64,000 bases of DNA, taken from CAZIVP01 sp964542915. GTDB taxonomy: Bacteria; Calditrichota; Calditrichia; Calditrichales; Calditrichaceae. The stretch lies in assembly GCA_964542915.1 (NCBI GenBank), contig CAZIVP010000012.1, forward strand, positions 50,367-114,366, given 5' to 3'. Under the pieces are notes generated by a model. The model saw nothing but the letters and a program-made list of their open reading frames with translations, ran no database searches and was not told the origin of the DNA. Numbering within the stretch: position 1 is the first letter of the stretch; each line of letters starts with the position of its first letter. The translations under genes were made by a program, and so were the position numbers. Shown piece by piece: positions 37,005 through 45,006 of the stretch.

Positions 37005-39773
37005 CTATTGATAACCGAACAGCATGGAATAAATGATCAGCACGATCAGAGTAATGCCGATGGCCAGAAACGTTAATCCCATGATGGTTACTAAAATATT
37101 GCGCTTGCGGGATACCGGCTTCTTAACGATTTTCTTTTTGAGATGACCGCTTTTACGCAATTCTTCAAATTCTTTCGGACGATCTTTCTTATACTCTTCC
37201 AGCGGCACCAAACCGGTAAAAATGACCTTATCCATTGGAAAGACTTCGGGGCGTAAATGCGTATTAAAAAAATGGATGGTAAAGATAAAACCAACCGCCA
37301 GCAAGGCCTCGTCGCTGTGAATGATGGTCGCCACATTGATTAACCATCCCGGTACGAACAACGTGAAAAATTCCGGAAACCACAACATCAAACCGGAAAT
37401 ACCGATTACCGCAACCCCCCAAAAGACGGCAAAATAATCGAATTTCTCCCAGTAAGTCCAACGACCGTAGTTGGGACGTTCGCCCAGGCCCACAAACCAT
37501 TTGATGGTAGCGCCAAAATCTTTCAAGTCTTTTTTACCGAACATCATGGAATCCGGGCCAAACAGAAAACGACGCCAGGGCATGCCTGATTTGAATTTTC
37601 GACGGATCATCATAACAATGTGTGTGATAAAGTATCCGAATGTAATGACGGCTGCAATCCGGTGGATGACGCCGGCCACGCGCACGCCGCCGATTGCATC
37701 TGCGATATAGCCCGCCCATTCCATGGATGAAAATTTGAGCATCATGCCGGTAATGGCCAGGGCCATAAACGATACAATGACAAACAAATGCATCACCCGG
37801 TGCGAAAGTTCAAACCGTTTGTAATAATACTGTAAATTGGTTTTGTGTTCTTCTTTGCGGCGTTGGAACATATGGCGGAACGAACGCGGCAGCCACAATA
37901 AGGTATGAATGCCGAAAAAGGCAAAAACGCTCACTAAGAGAATCGTCATAAACCAGTACACATAAAACAAGATGGGATACTTATCCTGGTCGTGATGGGT
38001 GGCGTGCGTCAAATAACCGGTAAAGCGCTCGTTAGCGTCTTCATGGCATTGCTGACATGTCGTAACGATATTGCGAAACCCGATACTGGAATTGGGATTG
38101 GAAGCCGGCAGAATTAAATGGGAATTATGGCAATCCGAACATTTAGCCGATTGCATATAGCCCAGTTGATAAGCTTTACCGTGCATCGTCTGCATATAGG
38201 TTTCGGCAAGTTCGCCATGACAGGAACCGCATTGGCGGGTCACCTCCGACATAAATTGATCTTTTTGCACTTCCTGAATCCGGTGAGATGAATGGCAATG
38301 GGTACATGTCGGAAGTTTGCTCTGCTCTTCCCGATCGGTTGAGAAATGAATGCTCTTCGTAAAATCTTCATAAATGCCTTTATGACATTGCGCACACGTG
38401 GCCGGAATATTTTTTTTGTGTATGGATGATTGCGGATGTTTATGATCAAGCACCATATGGGCATTATGGCAATCCGAACAAACGGCGCTGGGCAACAATC
38501 CTTGCTCCATCAATTGTTTGCCGTGCACGCTTTTCGAGTAATCGAACAAAGCGTCCACTTCTGATAAATCGCTGACGGCTTTTATTTGCTTATCTTCGCT
38601 GTGGCAATCGCCGCATAATTGCGGAATGGCCGCCCGGTATATATTAGAATCTTCATTCCTTCTCGGAAGAATCTCATGACTGCCATGGCAGGTAGTGCAT
38701 CCGGGCGCATCTTCAATGCCTTTCTCAAAAGCTTTTCCATGCCCTCCTTTGGTATAGTCTTCGGCGGCCGTGGTATGGCATGCCGTACAATTCACCTTTT
38801 CTGTCGTAGCGCACGGACGGTGTAAGCGCGGATCAACATCGGAGTGGCATTTTACGCAGGTTACATCGGTATGTACGGATGCCTCGATTTTTTCCATATC
38901 CACATAGAGGGCAACCTCTTGCCCCTCAATCGTTTTATGCAGCGTTTGATCCTTGTGGCAACTTAAACAGGAACGATCGGACAGGCTTTTAAGCGTGGTC
39001 GGTTTGCGTACCTTGTGCGGTAAATGGCAATCGTTACAGGCTGGTATAGCTTCAGGCGAGCTCTGCCATTTCTCTCCTTCAATGACCTTCACATGTACTT
39101 CTTCGATGCGCGTATGGCAACGCATGCAGGTTTCAGCGATATTGCTGACGTGTACGGAAGAGTTAATGTTTTCGTGCGGCAATATTTTATGGCTGTTGTG
39201 GCAGTCGATGCAGGTGGCTGTTACCAGTAAGCCTTTTTTGAACAGTCCTTCACCGTGAATACTCTGGCTGTAATTATCAAGAATATTATGCTCGGTAATA
39301 TTATAGACGCGTGCAACCGGTGCCCCCTCTTTGTGGCAGCGGCCGCATAAATAGGGGACGTTCATTCGGAAAACAGCCGATTGCGTATTTTCGGGTTTTA
39401 AAATATCATGCTTCCCATGGCATTCACTGCACGTGGGTGCATATGCCTGCTCATTGTGAAAAGCCTGGCCGTGAATACCGGCGTCATAATTCGTCCGGGC
39501 TTGATCATGGCAAATACCGCATTCAACCGGATCAAGACGTTCGGGATGGGGCAATTCATCCACATCGGCATCGGGATGGCAGCTAACGCACTCCAGGTCT
39601 TTGTGCACGGAATTCGAGTAGGTTTCGTCATCCACATAGAGCGATATTTCTTCCTGCCCCCGTATTGTACTTAATTCCGGGTCGCCGTGGCACATCAAAC
39701 ATTCGTCCTTGTCCAGGGCAAAGCCTGTCGATACTAAAAACAACAATACACTGTTAATGACTCTGGCTGTCAT
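37005..39773 (-). CDS. CbcL-like fusion: 19-heme cytochrome c with b-type membrane domain
   Basis: 922 residues. After a signal helix, 19 CxxCH motifs occupy about residues 24-580. The heme part is a tandem duplication: the run CLMCH ... QEEISLYVD ... CVSCH ... HGQAF ... CSECHGKHDIL ... CGRCH recurs from about residue 270 as CLSCH ... GQEVALYVD ... CVKCH ... HGKAF ... CTTCHGSHEIL ... CGDCH. From about 595 there are five or so membrane helices with His in SHRVMHLF, GVIHRIAAV and IIHSDEALLA, as in cytochrome b561/CbcL. Such fusions oxidise membrane quinol and pass electrons to periplasmic hemes. AGAAGG 6 bases before the ATG supports the start. Last gene of the leftward operon. Confidence 0.9.
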   Translation of the reverse strand: MTARVINSVLLFLVSTGFALDKDECLMCHGDPELSTIRGQEEISLYVDDETYSNSVHKDLECVSCHPDADVDELPHPERLDPVECGICHDQARTNYDAGIHGQAFHNEQAYAPTCSECHGKHDILKPENTQSAVFRMNVPYLCGRCHKEGAPVARVYNITEHNILDNYSQSIHGEGLFKKGLLVTATCIDCHNSHKILPHENINSSVHVSNIAETCMRCHTRIEEVHVKVIEGEKWQSSPEAIPACNDCHLPHKVRKPTTLKSLSDRSCLSCHKDQTLHKTIEGQEVALYVDMEKIEASVHTDVTCVKCHSDVDPRLHRPCATTEKVNCTACHTTAAEDYTKGGHGKAFEKGIEDAPGCTTCHGSHEILPRRNEDSNIYRAAIPQLCGDCHSEDKQIKAVSDLSEVDALFDYSKSVHGKQLMEQGLLPSAVCSDCHNAHMVLDHKHPQSSIHKKNIPATCAQCHKGIYEDFTKSIHFSTDREEQSKLPTCTHCHSSHRIQEVQKDQFMSEVTRQCGSCHGELAETYMQTMHGKAYQLGYMQSAKCSDCHNSHLILPASNPNSSIGFRNIVTTCQQCHEDANERFTGYLTHATHHDQDKYPILFYVYWFMTILLVSVFAFFGIHTLLWLPRSFRHMFQRRKEEHKTNLQYYYKRFELSHRVMHLFVIVSFMALAITGMMLKFSSMEWAGYIADAIGGVRVAGVIHRIAAVITFGYFITHIVMMIRRKFKSGMPWRRFLFGPDSMMFGKKDLKDFGATIKWFVGLGERPNYGRWTYWEKFDYFAVFWGVAVIGISGLMLWFPEFFTLFVPGWLINVATIIHSDEALLAVGFIFTIHFFNTHLRPEVFPMDKVIFTGLVPLEEYKKDRPKEFEELRKSGHLKKKIVKKPVSRKRNILVTIMGLTFLAIGITLIVLIIYSMLFGYQ

Positions 39774-39889
39774 CGGTGCCTTCTTAAATCTTAAATTGTA
39801 TAAAACGGTCCGGGACTTCTACGCGGGTTAGTCCACCTCACTCATATAAAATCCGTGTAAGCGCTCTCAGGGATTAATTTCTATCCGTT

Positions 39890-41821
39890 TTATTCCGACT
39901 CATCGTTTTTATTTGCGGATTCCTTTTTCACCTGCCATGCTTCATATTCCAGCGGATGGTGGTGTTTCAGCTCCTCTTCCGTGATTTGTCCGTCCATCCA
40001 TGTTAGACTCATGGGATATTTTTCCGGATGGTAAATAACAAAAAACCAGTGCCATATTAGAATAGCCAGCGTAGCAAGCCACGCTTCGTAATAATGTATC
40101 ACTTCGGCGGTTTCAAAAAGCCAGGTTGGTAAAAAGCCGATAAAAAATTCCGGAAACCAAAGGATAAAACCGCTGGCCCCCATAACGATTACGCCCCAGA
40201 TCAAAGCCAGATATTCCGCTTTTTCGGTATAATCATAACGGCCGAATTTCGGTAATTCGCGGCTAAAACCCAGATGGTATTTCAGGTTTTGCCACAGATG
40301 TAACAAATCATCTCCGTTAGGAATAAGGGCTTTAAAATCCCTTCGGCCTTTGGGCGAGAAGATAAAATAAAACAACTGAACGAGTGAAACGGCTACCATC
40401 ACGACTGCAGCAATGCGATGGATAAGCGAGCGCGCCGCTTCGTCCATCCCGACCGCCAGAAGAAGCTTAACCCAGCCGGCCTCGGGGAACTTAAGGGCGA
40501 AGCCGGTAATCACCAGCGTTGCAAAGCTCAAAAACATCAACATGTGCTGATACACTTCAAACGGCTGGAAACGCTGATAGCGTGCGGCATAGCGTTCCGC
40601 TTTCCGTTTCTCCCGGATATGGTGAATTAAAATAATTAAATTATGAACAAACATCCCGCCGATGACGAGAATGATCATCCACGTGTATAAAATGCGAAAG
40701 AAAAACGCCACCGGGTTTCGCGACTGCTGATCGACGGGGTGAACGTCGATGTTCGCAAACTTCGGCGTTACGTTTTGATGACACTGACCGCACGTTTCCA
40801 CCAGATTGGATTCATGTACGGTGGAAAGGGTATCCTGTTTACCAAGAATAGCATGAGTTTCATGGCAGCTCGTGCAGGTGGCGGCTTCCGGAGACCCTTT
40901 CAGCACGGCCAGACCGTGATAACTTTTAAAGTAGGATTGCAATCGCCTGTGGTCCAGACCAAAGCGCGACATCATGGTTTCCGAGGCGTGGCAACTTTCA
41001 CAGATTTTAGTTGATGCCTGTAAATCGATTTCACCTTCCTCGGTTTTCGGAGCTTTTACCTGATGCTCACCGTGGCAATCCGTGCAGGTTGGCGATTCGT
41101 AATTACCGCGCTGGAGAGAGTTCCAGTGAATGCTCTTAACATAATCCTTTTCCGCTTCCGTGTGGCATTCGCCGCAGGTTTCCTCAATATTGAATACATG
41201 TAATTTGGACTCGGGATCAATCTGCGGTAATATTTTATGCGTTCCATGGCAATCATTGCAGGTTGCTACTGCTGTATCGGGGTGCGCCTTCAGTAAACGT
41301 CCGTGTACACTCTCTTCATATAATTTAATCCGGTCGATGTCGCGCCGTCCGAACAGGTGTATGATTTCCGGCCTGGAGTGGCAGTTTCCACAGGTTTCGG
41401 GCAAATTAGCGGCATAGGTTTTCGACTTCGGATTATCTGAATAACGAATGTTATGGCTGCCATGACAATCGGTGCATGTAGCTGCAACCTCCGAGCCCCT
41501 TGCCAATGCTTTACCGTGTATACTCTGATCGTATTCTTCCTGAGCAAACGCGTGGCAGTTGGCACAATTGGCCTTGGGCATGGGCTGATCGGGATCGGGA
41601 TGATTCTCAACCGGCGTATGACAGTCCGTACAACCGAAAAAACCGTGAACCGAATTTTCAAGTGTATCTAAATGCACCTGCATGGATATTTCCGTACTGT
41701 CGTTTACCTGCTTCATCAGATAGGCTTCCCGATGGCAATCCATGCAGTTATCTTCCTGACCCCATACTGTTGTAATGCAAATGAGAATAATCAACACAGC
41801 AAATAGCTTAACTTCCTTCAC
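39890..41821 (-). CDS. CbcL-like fusion: 11-heme cytochrome c with b-type membrane domain
   Basis: 643 residues; a signal peptide, 11 CxxCH motifs up to about residue 355, then a b-type membrane domain (from about 370) with VYQHMLMFLSF, SLIHRIAAVV and VIHYYEAWLA. A shorter relative of the neighbouring 19-heme protein, and predicted inner-membrane quinol oxidase feeding periplasmic cytochromes. The frame opens with GTG at 41830, but GAGGTG sits 6 bases before the GTG at 41821, which gives MKEVKLFAVL and is preferred. 21 bases separate it from the 12-heme gene and 116 from the 19-heme gene. Confidence 0.9.
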   Translation of the reverse strand: MKEVKLFAVLIILICITTVWGQEDNCMDCHREAYLMKQVNDSTEISMQVHLDTLENSVHGFFGCTDCHTPVENHPDPDQPMPKANCANCHAFAQEEYDQSIHGKALARGSEVAATCTDCHGSHNIRYSDNPKSKTYAANLPETCGNCHSRPEIIHLFGRRDIDRIKLYEESVHGRLLKAHPDTAVATCNDCHGTHKILPQIDPESKLHVFNIEETCGECHTEAEKDYVKSIHWNSLQRGNYESPTCTDCHGEHQVKAPKTEEGEIDLQASTKICESCHASETMMSRFGLDHRRLQSYFKSYHGLAVLKGSPEAATCTSCHETHAILGKQDTLSTVHESNLVETCGQCHQNVTPKFANIDVHPVDQQSRNPVAFFFRILYTWMIILVIGGMFVHNLIILIHHIREKRKAERYAARYQRFQPFEVYQHMLMFLSFATLVITGFALKFPEAGWVKLLLAVGMDEAARSLIHRIAAVVMVAVSLVQLFYFIFSPKGRRDFKALIPNGDDLLHLWQNLKYHLGFSRELPKFGRYDYTEKAEYLALIWGVIVMGASGFILWFPEFFIGFLPTWLFETAEVIHYYEAWLATLAILIWHWFFVIYHPEKYPMSLTWMDGQITEEELKHHHPLEYEAWQVKKESANKNDESE

Positions 41822-41842
41822 AGAGCGCACCTCAGTAATCGG

Positions 41843-42703
41843 TTATTGATGACATTCCTGGCAAATCATATCATTGTTTGTATGGCATACGATACAATTA
41901 TCGAACCGCACGCGGGCTTCTCGGGCATGTTCGGCCCCGCTCCAGTCCGGCATGGTGTGATTAACCGGCAGCACGCGGTTGACCTCCATATGGCATTCGA
42001 CACAAAAATCTCTGCCTTGATGGCAACTGGCGCAGTCGCTTTCACCCGTTTCATAACTGATGGGATGGGTGGCCAGAAAATTGGGCGGATGGGCCTGGGT
42101 CATGACATTTTCACCCTGATGGCAATCGCTGCAATAGGATTCACGGTGGCAGGAATTACAATTCTGGCTGCCGCTTTCACTGTACATTCCATGGCTTTGC
42201 GTCCATGTTTCGGTATGGTCGGCCGGACGAAGCTCTTCATTTTTCTGATGGCAGAGATAACAACCTTCCGTCTGCGCCGGAGTGGTATGACATTCCATAC
42301 ATAGATCCATATCCGGCAGATGGACGCCCGATGTCACGGTTTCTTTCGCTTCGATGCCTTTATGACAGGATTCGCAGGCGATATCATTTTCGATATGTAA
42401 TTTATGATTAAAATTGGTAGAATAATTTTGAATACGCGGTAAAATCACCGGATCGTCCGGTTGTTCATGACAGGAGCCGCACGCCATATCCTCATCATGG
42501 CAGTTGTAACAGGTTTCCATCGGAGTCAATAAGTCATCGGTACCGCTGGTGCTGGTAAGAGCGCCTTCGTGGCAGGATTCACACCCTGCGCCGATATCGC
42601 TTACATGAAATTTATGCGAAAAAATTAAATCCGATTTCCAGTCCAGCGTGGTAGCGGTTACCATTCCTCCAAGGAGAAGCGCAAATACGATCAGTTTCTT
42701 CAT
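41843..42703 (-). CDS. Periplasmic 12-heme cytochrome c
   Basis: 286 residues: signal peptide (KKLIVFALLLGGMVTA) then 12 CxxCH motifs (CESCH, CYNCH, CGSCH, CESCH, CMECH, CYLCH, CNSCH, CSDCH, CASCH, CVECH, CIVCH, CQECH), one about every 20 residues, with distal His in FSHKFH and FNHKLH of the cytochrome c3/c7 kind. No catalytic module, so a soluble electron carrier or outer-membrane-conduit component. GGGAG about 7 bases before the ATG; the start is only 3 bases from the barrel gene's stop, so the two are co-translated, which suggests that they work as a porin-cytochrome pair. Confidence 0.92.
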   Translation of the reverse strand: MKKLIVFALLLGGMVTATTLDWKSDLIFSHKFHVSDIGAGCESCHEGALTSTSGTDDLLTPMETCYNCHDEDMACGSCHEQPDDPVILPRIQNYSTNFNHKLHIENDIACESCHKGIEAKETVTSGVHLPDMDLCMECHTTPAQTEGCYLCHQKNEELRPADHTETWTQSHGMYSESGSQNCNSCHRESYCSDCHQGENVMTQAHPPNFLATHPISYETGESDCASCHQGRDFCVECHMEVNRVLPVNHTMPDWSGAEHAREARVRFDNCIVCHTNNDMICQECHQ

Positions 42704-42706
42704 GGA

Positions 42707-43903
42707 TCAGCTCCCAAAATTATATTGTACGACAATACCGCCACGGCTGCCGGCGTTTAAGGCTTCATTATCCTGGTAAAAATTAACATTGGCCGAAAGC
42801 GCAAAACGGCTGAGAAAACGGTAGCGAACTTTCAGATAGTAGGCAATGGTCATAATATGGTCATCCATATTACGATAGAGGTAATTAACGGGTGTAACTC
42901 CGGCGGAAAGCTCCATATTTTCGATCGGTTCATACCGTCCGCCCAAATTCAGGCTCCATCGTTCGCGATCGCCTTCACTACTCAAATAATTGACTCCGGC
43001 ATTAACATAGCGGCTGTTCAAGGTTAAGATCGACACAAAATCGGTGCGGCTGGTGGTCATCGCCGCCATCTGTTGAACGTCGATATACCATGAAGCAGCG
43101 ATTTTGTAACGCGCGCCCACCAGAAAGCGTTCGATTATGTAACTTGGAAAGTTCGTAAAACTGAACATACGTTCTTCCATCCGAAACATACGATAATTAG
43201 CGCTAAAACTCAATTTGCGATTCAGGGTATAAAAGAGATTCAAGCCGCCGTCGGCCAGGCGTTCGTTCGTGAAATCATATCCGTAATTCCCGCTATATCG
43301 TAGTTTACCCAATCGCCCGAAAAAGTCGGATCCGGCTTTGGTCGCGTCCTCATCGGAATAAGCTTTCACTTTAACGCCGGCTCTCCCTAATCGATAACCG
43401 ACATGCGCATAGCCCAGTGGATCGTTATGGTCGGAATCGTAAAGTAAGCCGTAACGCACGCCCGTTCCACCGAGCGCCATAAACGAAAAACGGTCGGTTG
43501 AAAAGGAAACGGCGCCGCCGTCCACGCTTCCCCATATCCAGCGATTCAGCGGCGCAAAACGTCCTGCCTTTACATATCCGCCTGAAAAATCGTATTGTCC
43601 GTATGTTTCGTAAAACTTGTTTTCTTCCAGTCGGTTTTCCGATTGAAAGCCGTCGCTGCGTAATACATTCATTTTAATACGGAAACGTTCGCCGAACGCA
43701 CCGTTTAATTTGAGACGATTGACGCTGCGATAAAAGGACTCATCGCGTAGCAGGCTTTCACCCTGACTCTCGAGTATAGCATCATCATAACTTTCCGAGT
43801 TCCAATAGGGCGAACCGAAATAGAATCCGGTACTCAAACTACCGTCTATATTGGCAGCACCCAATATGATGGGTATCAGGATAATGGTAATAAGTATTTT
43901 CAT
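42707..43903 (-). CDS. Outer-membrane beta-barrel protein of the cytochrome locus
   Basis: 398 residues with a signal peptide (about 1-18) and alternating amphipathic strands ending in GGIVVQYNFGS, a typical barrel end. I recognise no specific family. Its place directly before the 12-heme gene and after two lipoproteins suggests the porin of a porin-cytochrome conduit that lets hemes cross the outer membrane, by analogy with MtrB/OmbB and the Geobacter ext clusters; a substrate channel is the alternative. A strong hairpin lies between it and the rhodanese gene. Confidence 0.75.
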   Translation of the reverse strand: MKILITIILIPIILGAANIDGSLSTGFYFGSPYWNSESYDDAILESQGESLLRDESFYRSVNRLKLNGAFGERFRIKMNVLRSDGFQSENRLEENKFYETYGQYDFSGGYVKAGRFAPLNRWIWGSVDGGAVSFSTDRFSFMALGGTGVRYGLLYDSDHNDPLGYAHVGYRLGRAGVKVKAYSDEDATKAGSDFFGRLGKLRYSGNYGYDFTNERLADGGLNLFYTLNRKLSFSANYRMFRMEERMFSFTNFPSYIIERFLVGARYKIAASWYIDVQQMAAMTTSRTDFVSILTLNSRYVNAGVNYLSSEGDRERWSLNLGGRYEPIENMELSAGVTPVNYLYRNMDDHIMTIAYYLKVRYRFLSRFALSANVNFYQDNEALNAGSRGGIVVQYNFGS

Positions 43904-43935
43904 GGTTTATTCCGTGTTTGATCATTTAAGTGAAA

Positions 43936-43969
43936 ATAAGAAAAGGAAGCATGCACTTCCTTTTCTTAT
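43936..43969 (-). terminator. 14-bp hairpin inside the cytochrome operon
   Basis: ATAAGAAAAGGAAG (43936-43949) and CTTCCTTTTCTTAT (43956-43969) form a perfect stem with a 6-base loop, between the rhodanese stop and the barrel start. On the minus strand the stem ends in TTATTTTCAC, so it may partly terminate transcription or protect the 3' end of the Sec-cytochrome/rhodanese message. Confidence 0.65.
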
Positions 43970-44006
43970 CATTGATCATGCTTTTCTCATCTTTAAGACA
44001 GAATGA

Positions 44007-44948
44007 TCATCCGCCGTAAGGTTTCGGCCATTTATGACCGGTCATTTCATCGTAAATCATGTTATTGGCGCCGTATACAATGGATTTTACATCGTAACCG
44101 ACCACTTTCAAGTAGGCGATTGACGCCGCAGCCGTTTGACCGGTATAGCAATAGAATACATTATTACCGGCCGGATCAAAGACCGATAGATTCCCGTCGC
44201 GGGTTAACGTATTGGGATCGACGCGATAGGCTCCGTCAATATGGCCGTAGCCCATATAATCCGATTCCGGCCAGTAACATATGATATTGAAAGACTCGGG
44301 ATTATCTACCACATCGCCTGAAGAGATGGTGCGATCGCCCCAGGTATTAGCTGCTTCCGTGATACGATCCTCTAATATCGCCTCCCCGCTCTCTTTATCC
44401 GTACTCAATTCCGGGTAATCAAAGGTGGGCAGATCCGGCGATTCGGTTTTCACCCAATTTTCATGATCGGCAAACTGGTTGGAGCACTTGCCGGTCCATA
44501 CATCATTTTCGGCTCGAACACTGCTCATACCGAATTTCAGAGAATAGGCCTCATAGCCCTTCAAACGCAGCAACATGTGCGCGTATGCAGCGGACTGACC
44601 GCTGTAGCAAACCACTAATATCCGTTCTTTACTCGAAGCGGCTTTATCGAATACACCAGGAATGGTTGAATGGACCGCATCGGGTAAATGATACGCATCA
44701 TAATCGTCAGCCGCACGAATATCGATAACTAAATATTCGCTTAAATTGTCTTTAACGTCGGAATAGTCTTTTATCCAGCCGCTCATGTTATTGACCCAGG
44801 CCAATGTCGTCGGATCGCCGTCTTCCAGATAGTCGGTTAGAACGTTAAATTCATTGACCTGCTCGTTGTCGCCGTCGCTGCCGTTGTCGCTACATGCCAT
44901 GACAAAAAGCAGCATAAACGCTAACAAAATACTCATTACTCGCTTCAT
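44007..44948 (-). CDS. Lipoprotein with two rhodanese domains
   Basis: 313 residues. Lipobox VMAC (LLAFMLLFVMACS) and an acidic linker, then two rhodanese-like domains with active-site loops VCYSGQSAA and CYTGQTAA, each with an intact cysteine. Rhodanese lipoproteins also accompany multiheme conduits in Geobacter (extH type), but their chemistry there is unproven; sulfur, or possibly selenium, handling is a guess. AGGAG 6 bases before the ATG. 58 bases after the Sec-cytochrome gene in the same operon. Confidence 0.88.
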   Translation of the reverse strand: MKRVMSILLAFMLLFVMACSDNGSDGDNEQVNEFNVLTDYLEDGDPTTLAWVNNMSGWIKDYSDVKDNLSEYLVIDIRAADDYDAYHLPDAVHSTIPGVFDKAASSKERILVVCYSGQSAAYAHMLLRLKGYEAYSLKFGMSSVRAENDVWTGKCSNQFADHENWVKTESPDLPTFDYPELSTDKESGEAILEDRITEAANTWGDRTISSGDVVDNPESFNIICYWPESDYMGYGHIDGAYRVDPNTLTRDGNLSVFDPAGNNVFYCYTGQTAAASIAYLKVVGYDVKSIVYGANNMIYDEMTGHKWPKPYGG

Positions 44949-45006
44949 AAAATTCTCCTAATTAATGATTGAACATTTAAGATTTACGATTCATTTTAAT
45001 TTCTTC

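Noticed and set aside
41846..42304. Rightward frame with repeated MATGA-like motifs opposite the 12-heme gene
   Set aside because: The apparent repeats are the reverse complement of CxxCH codons.
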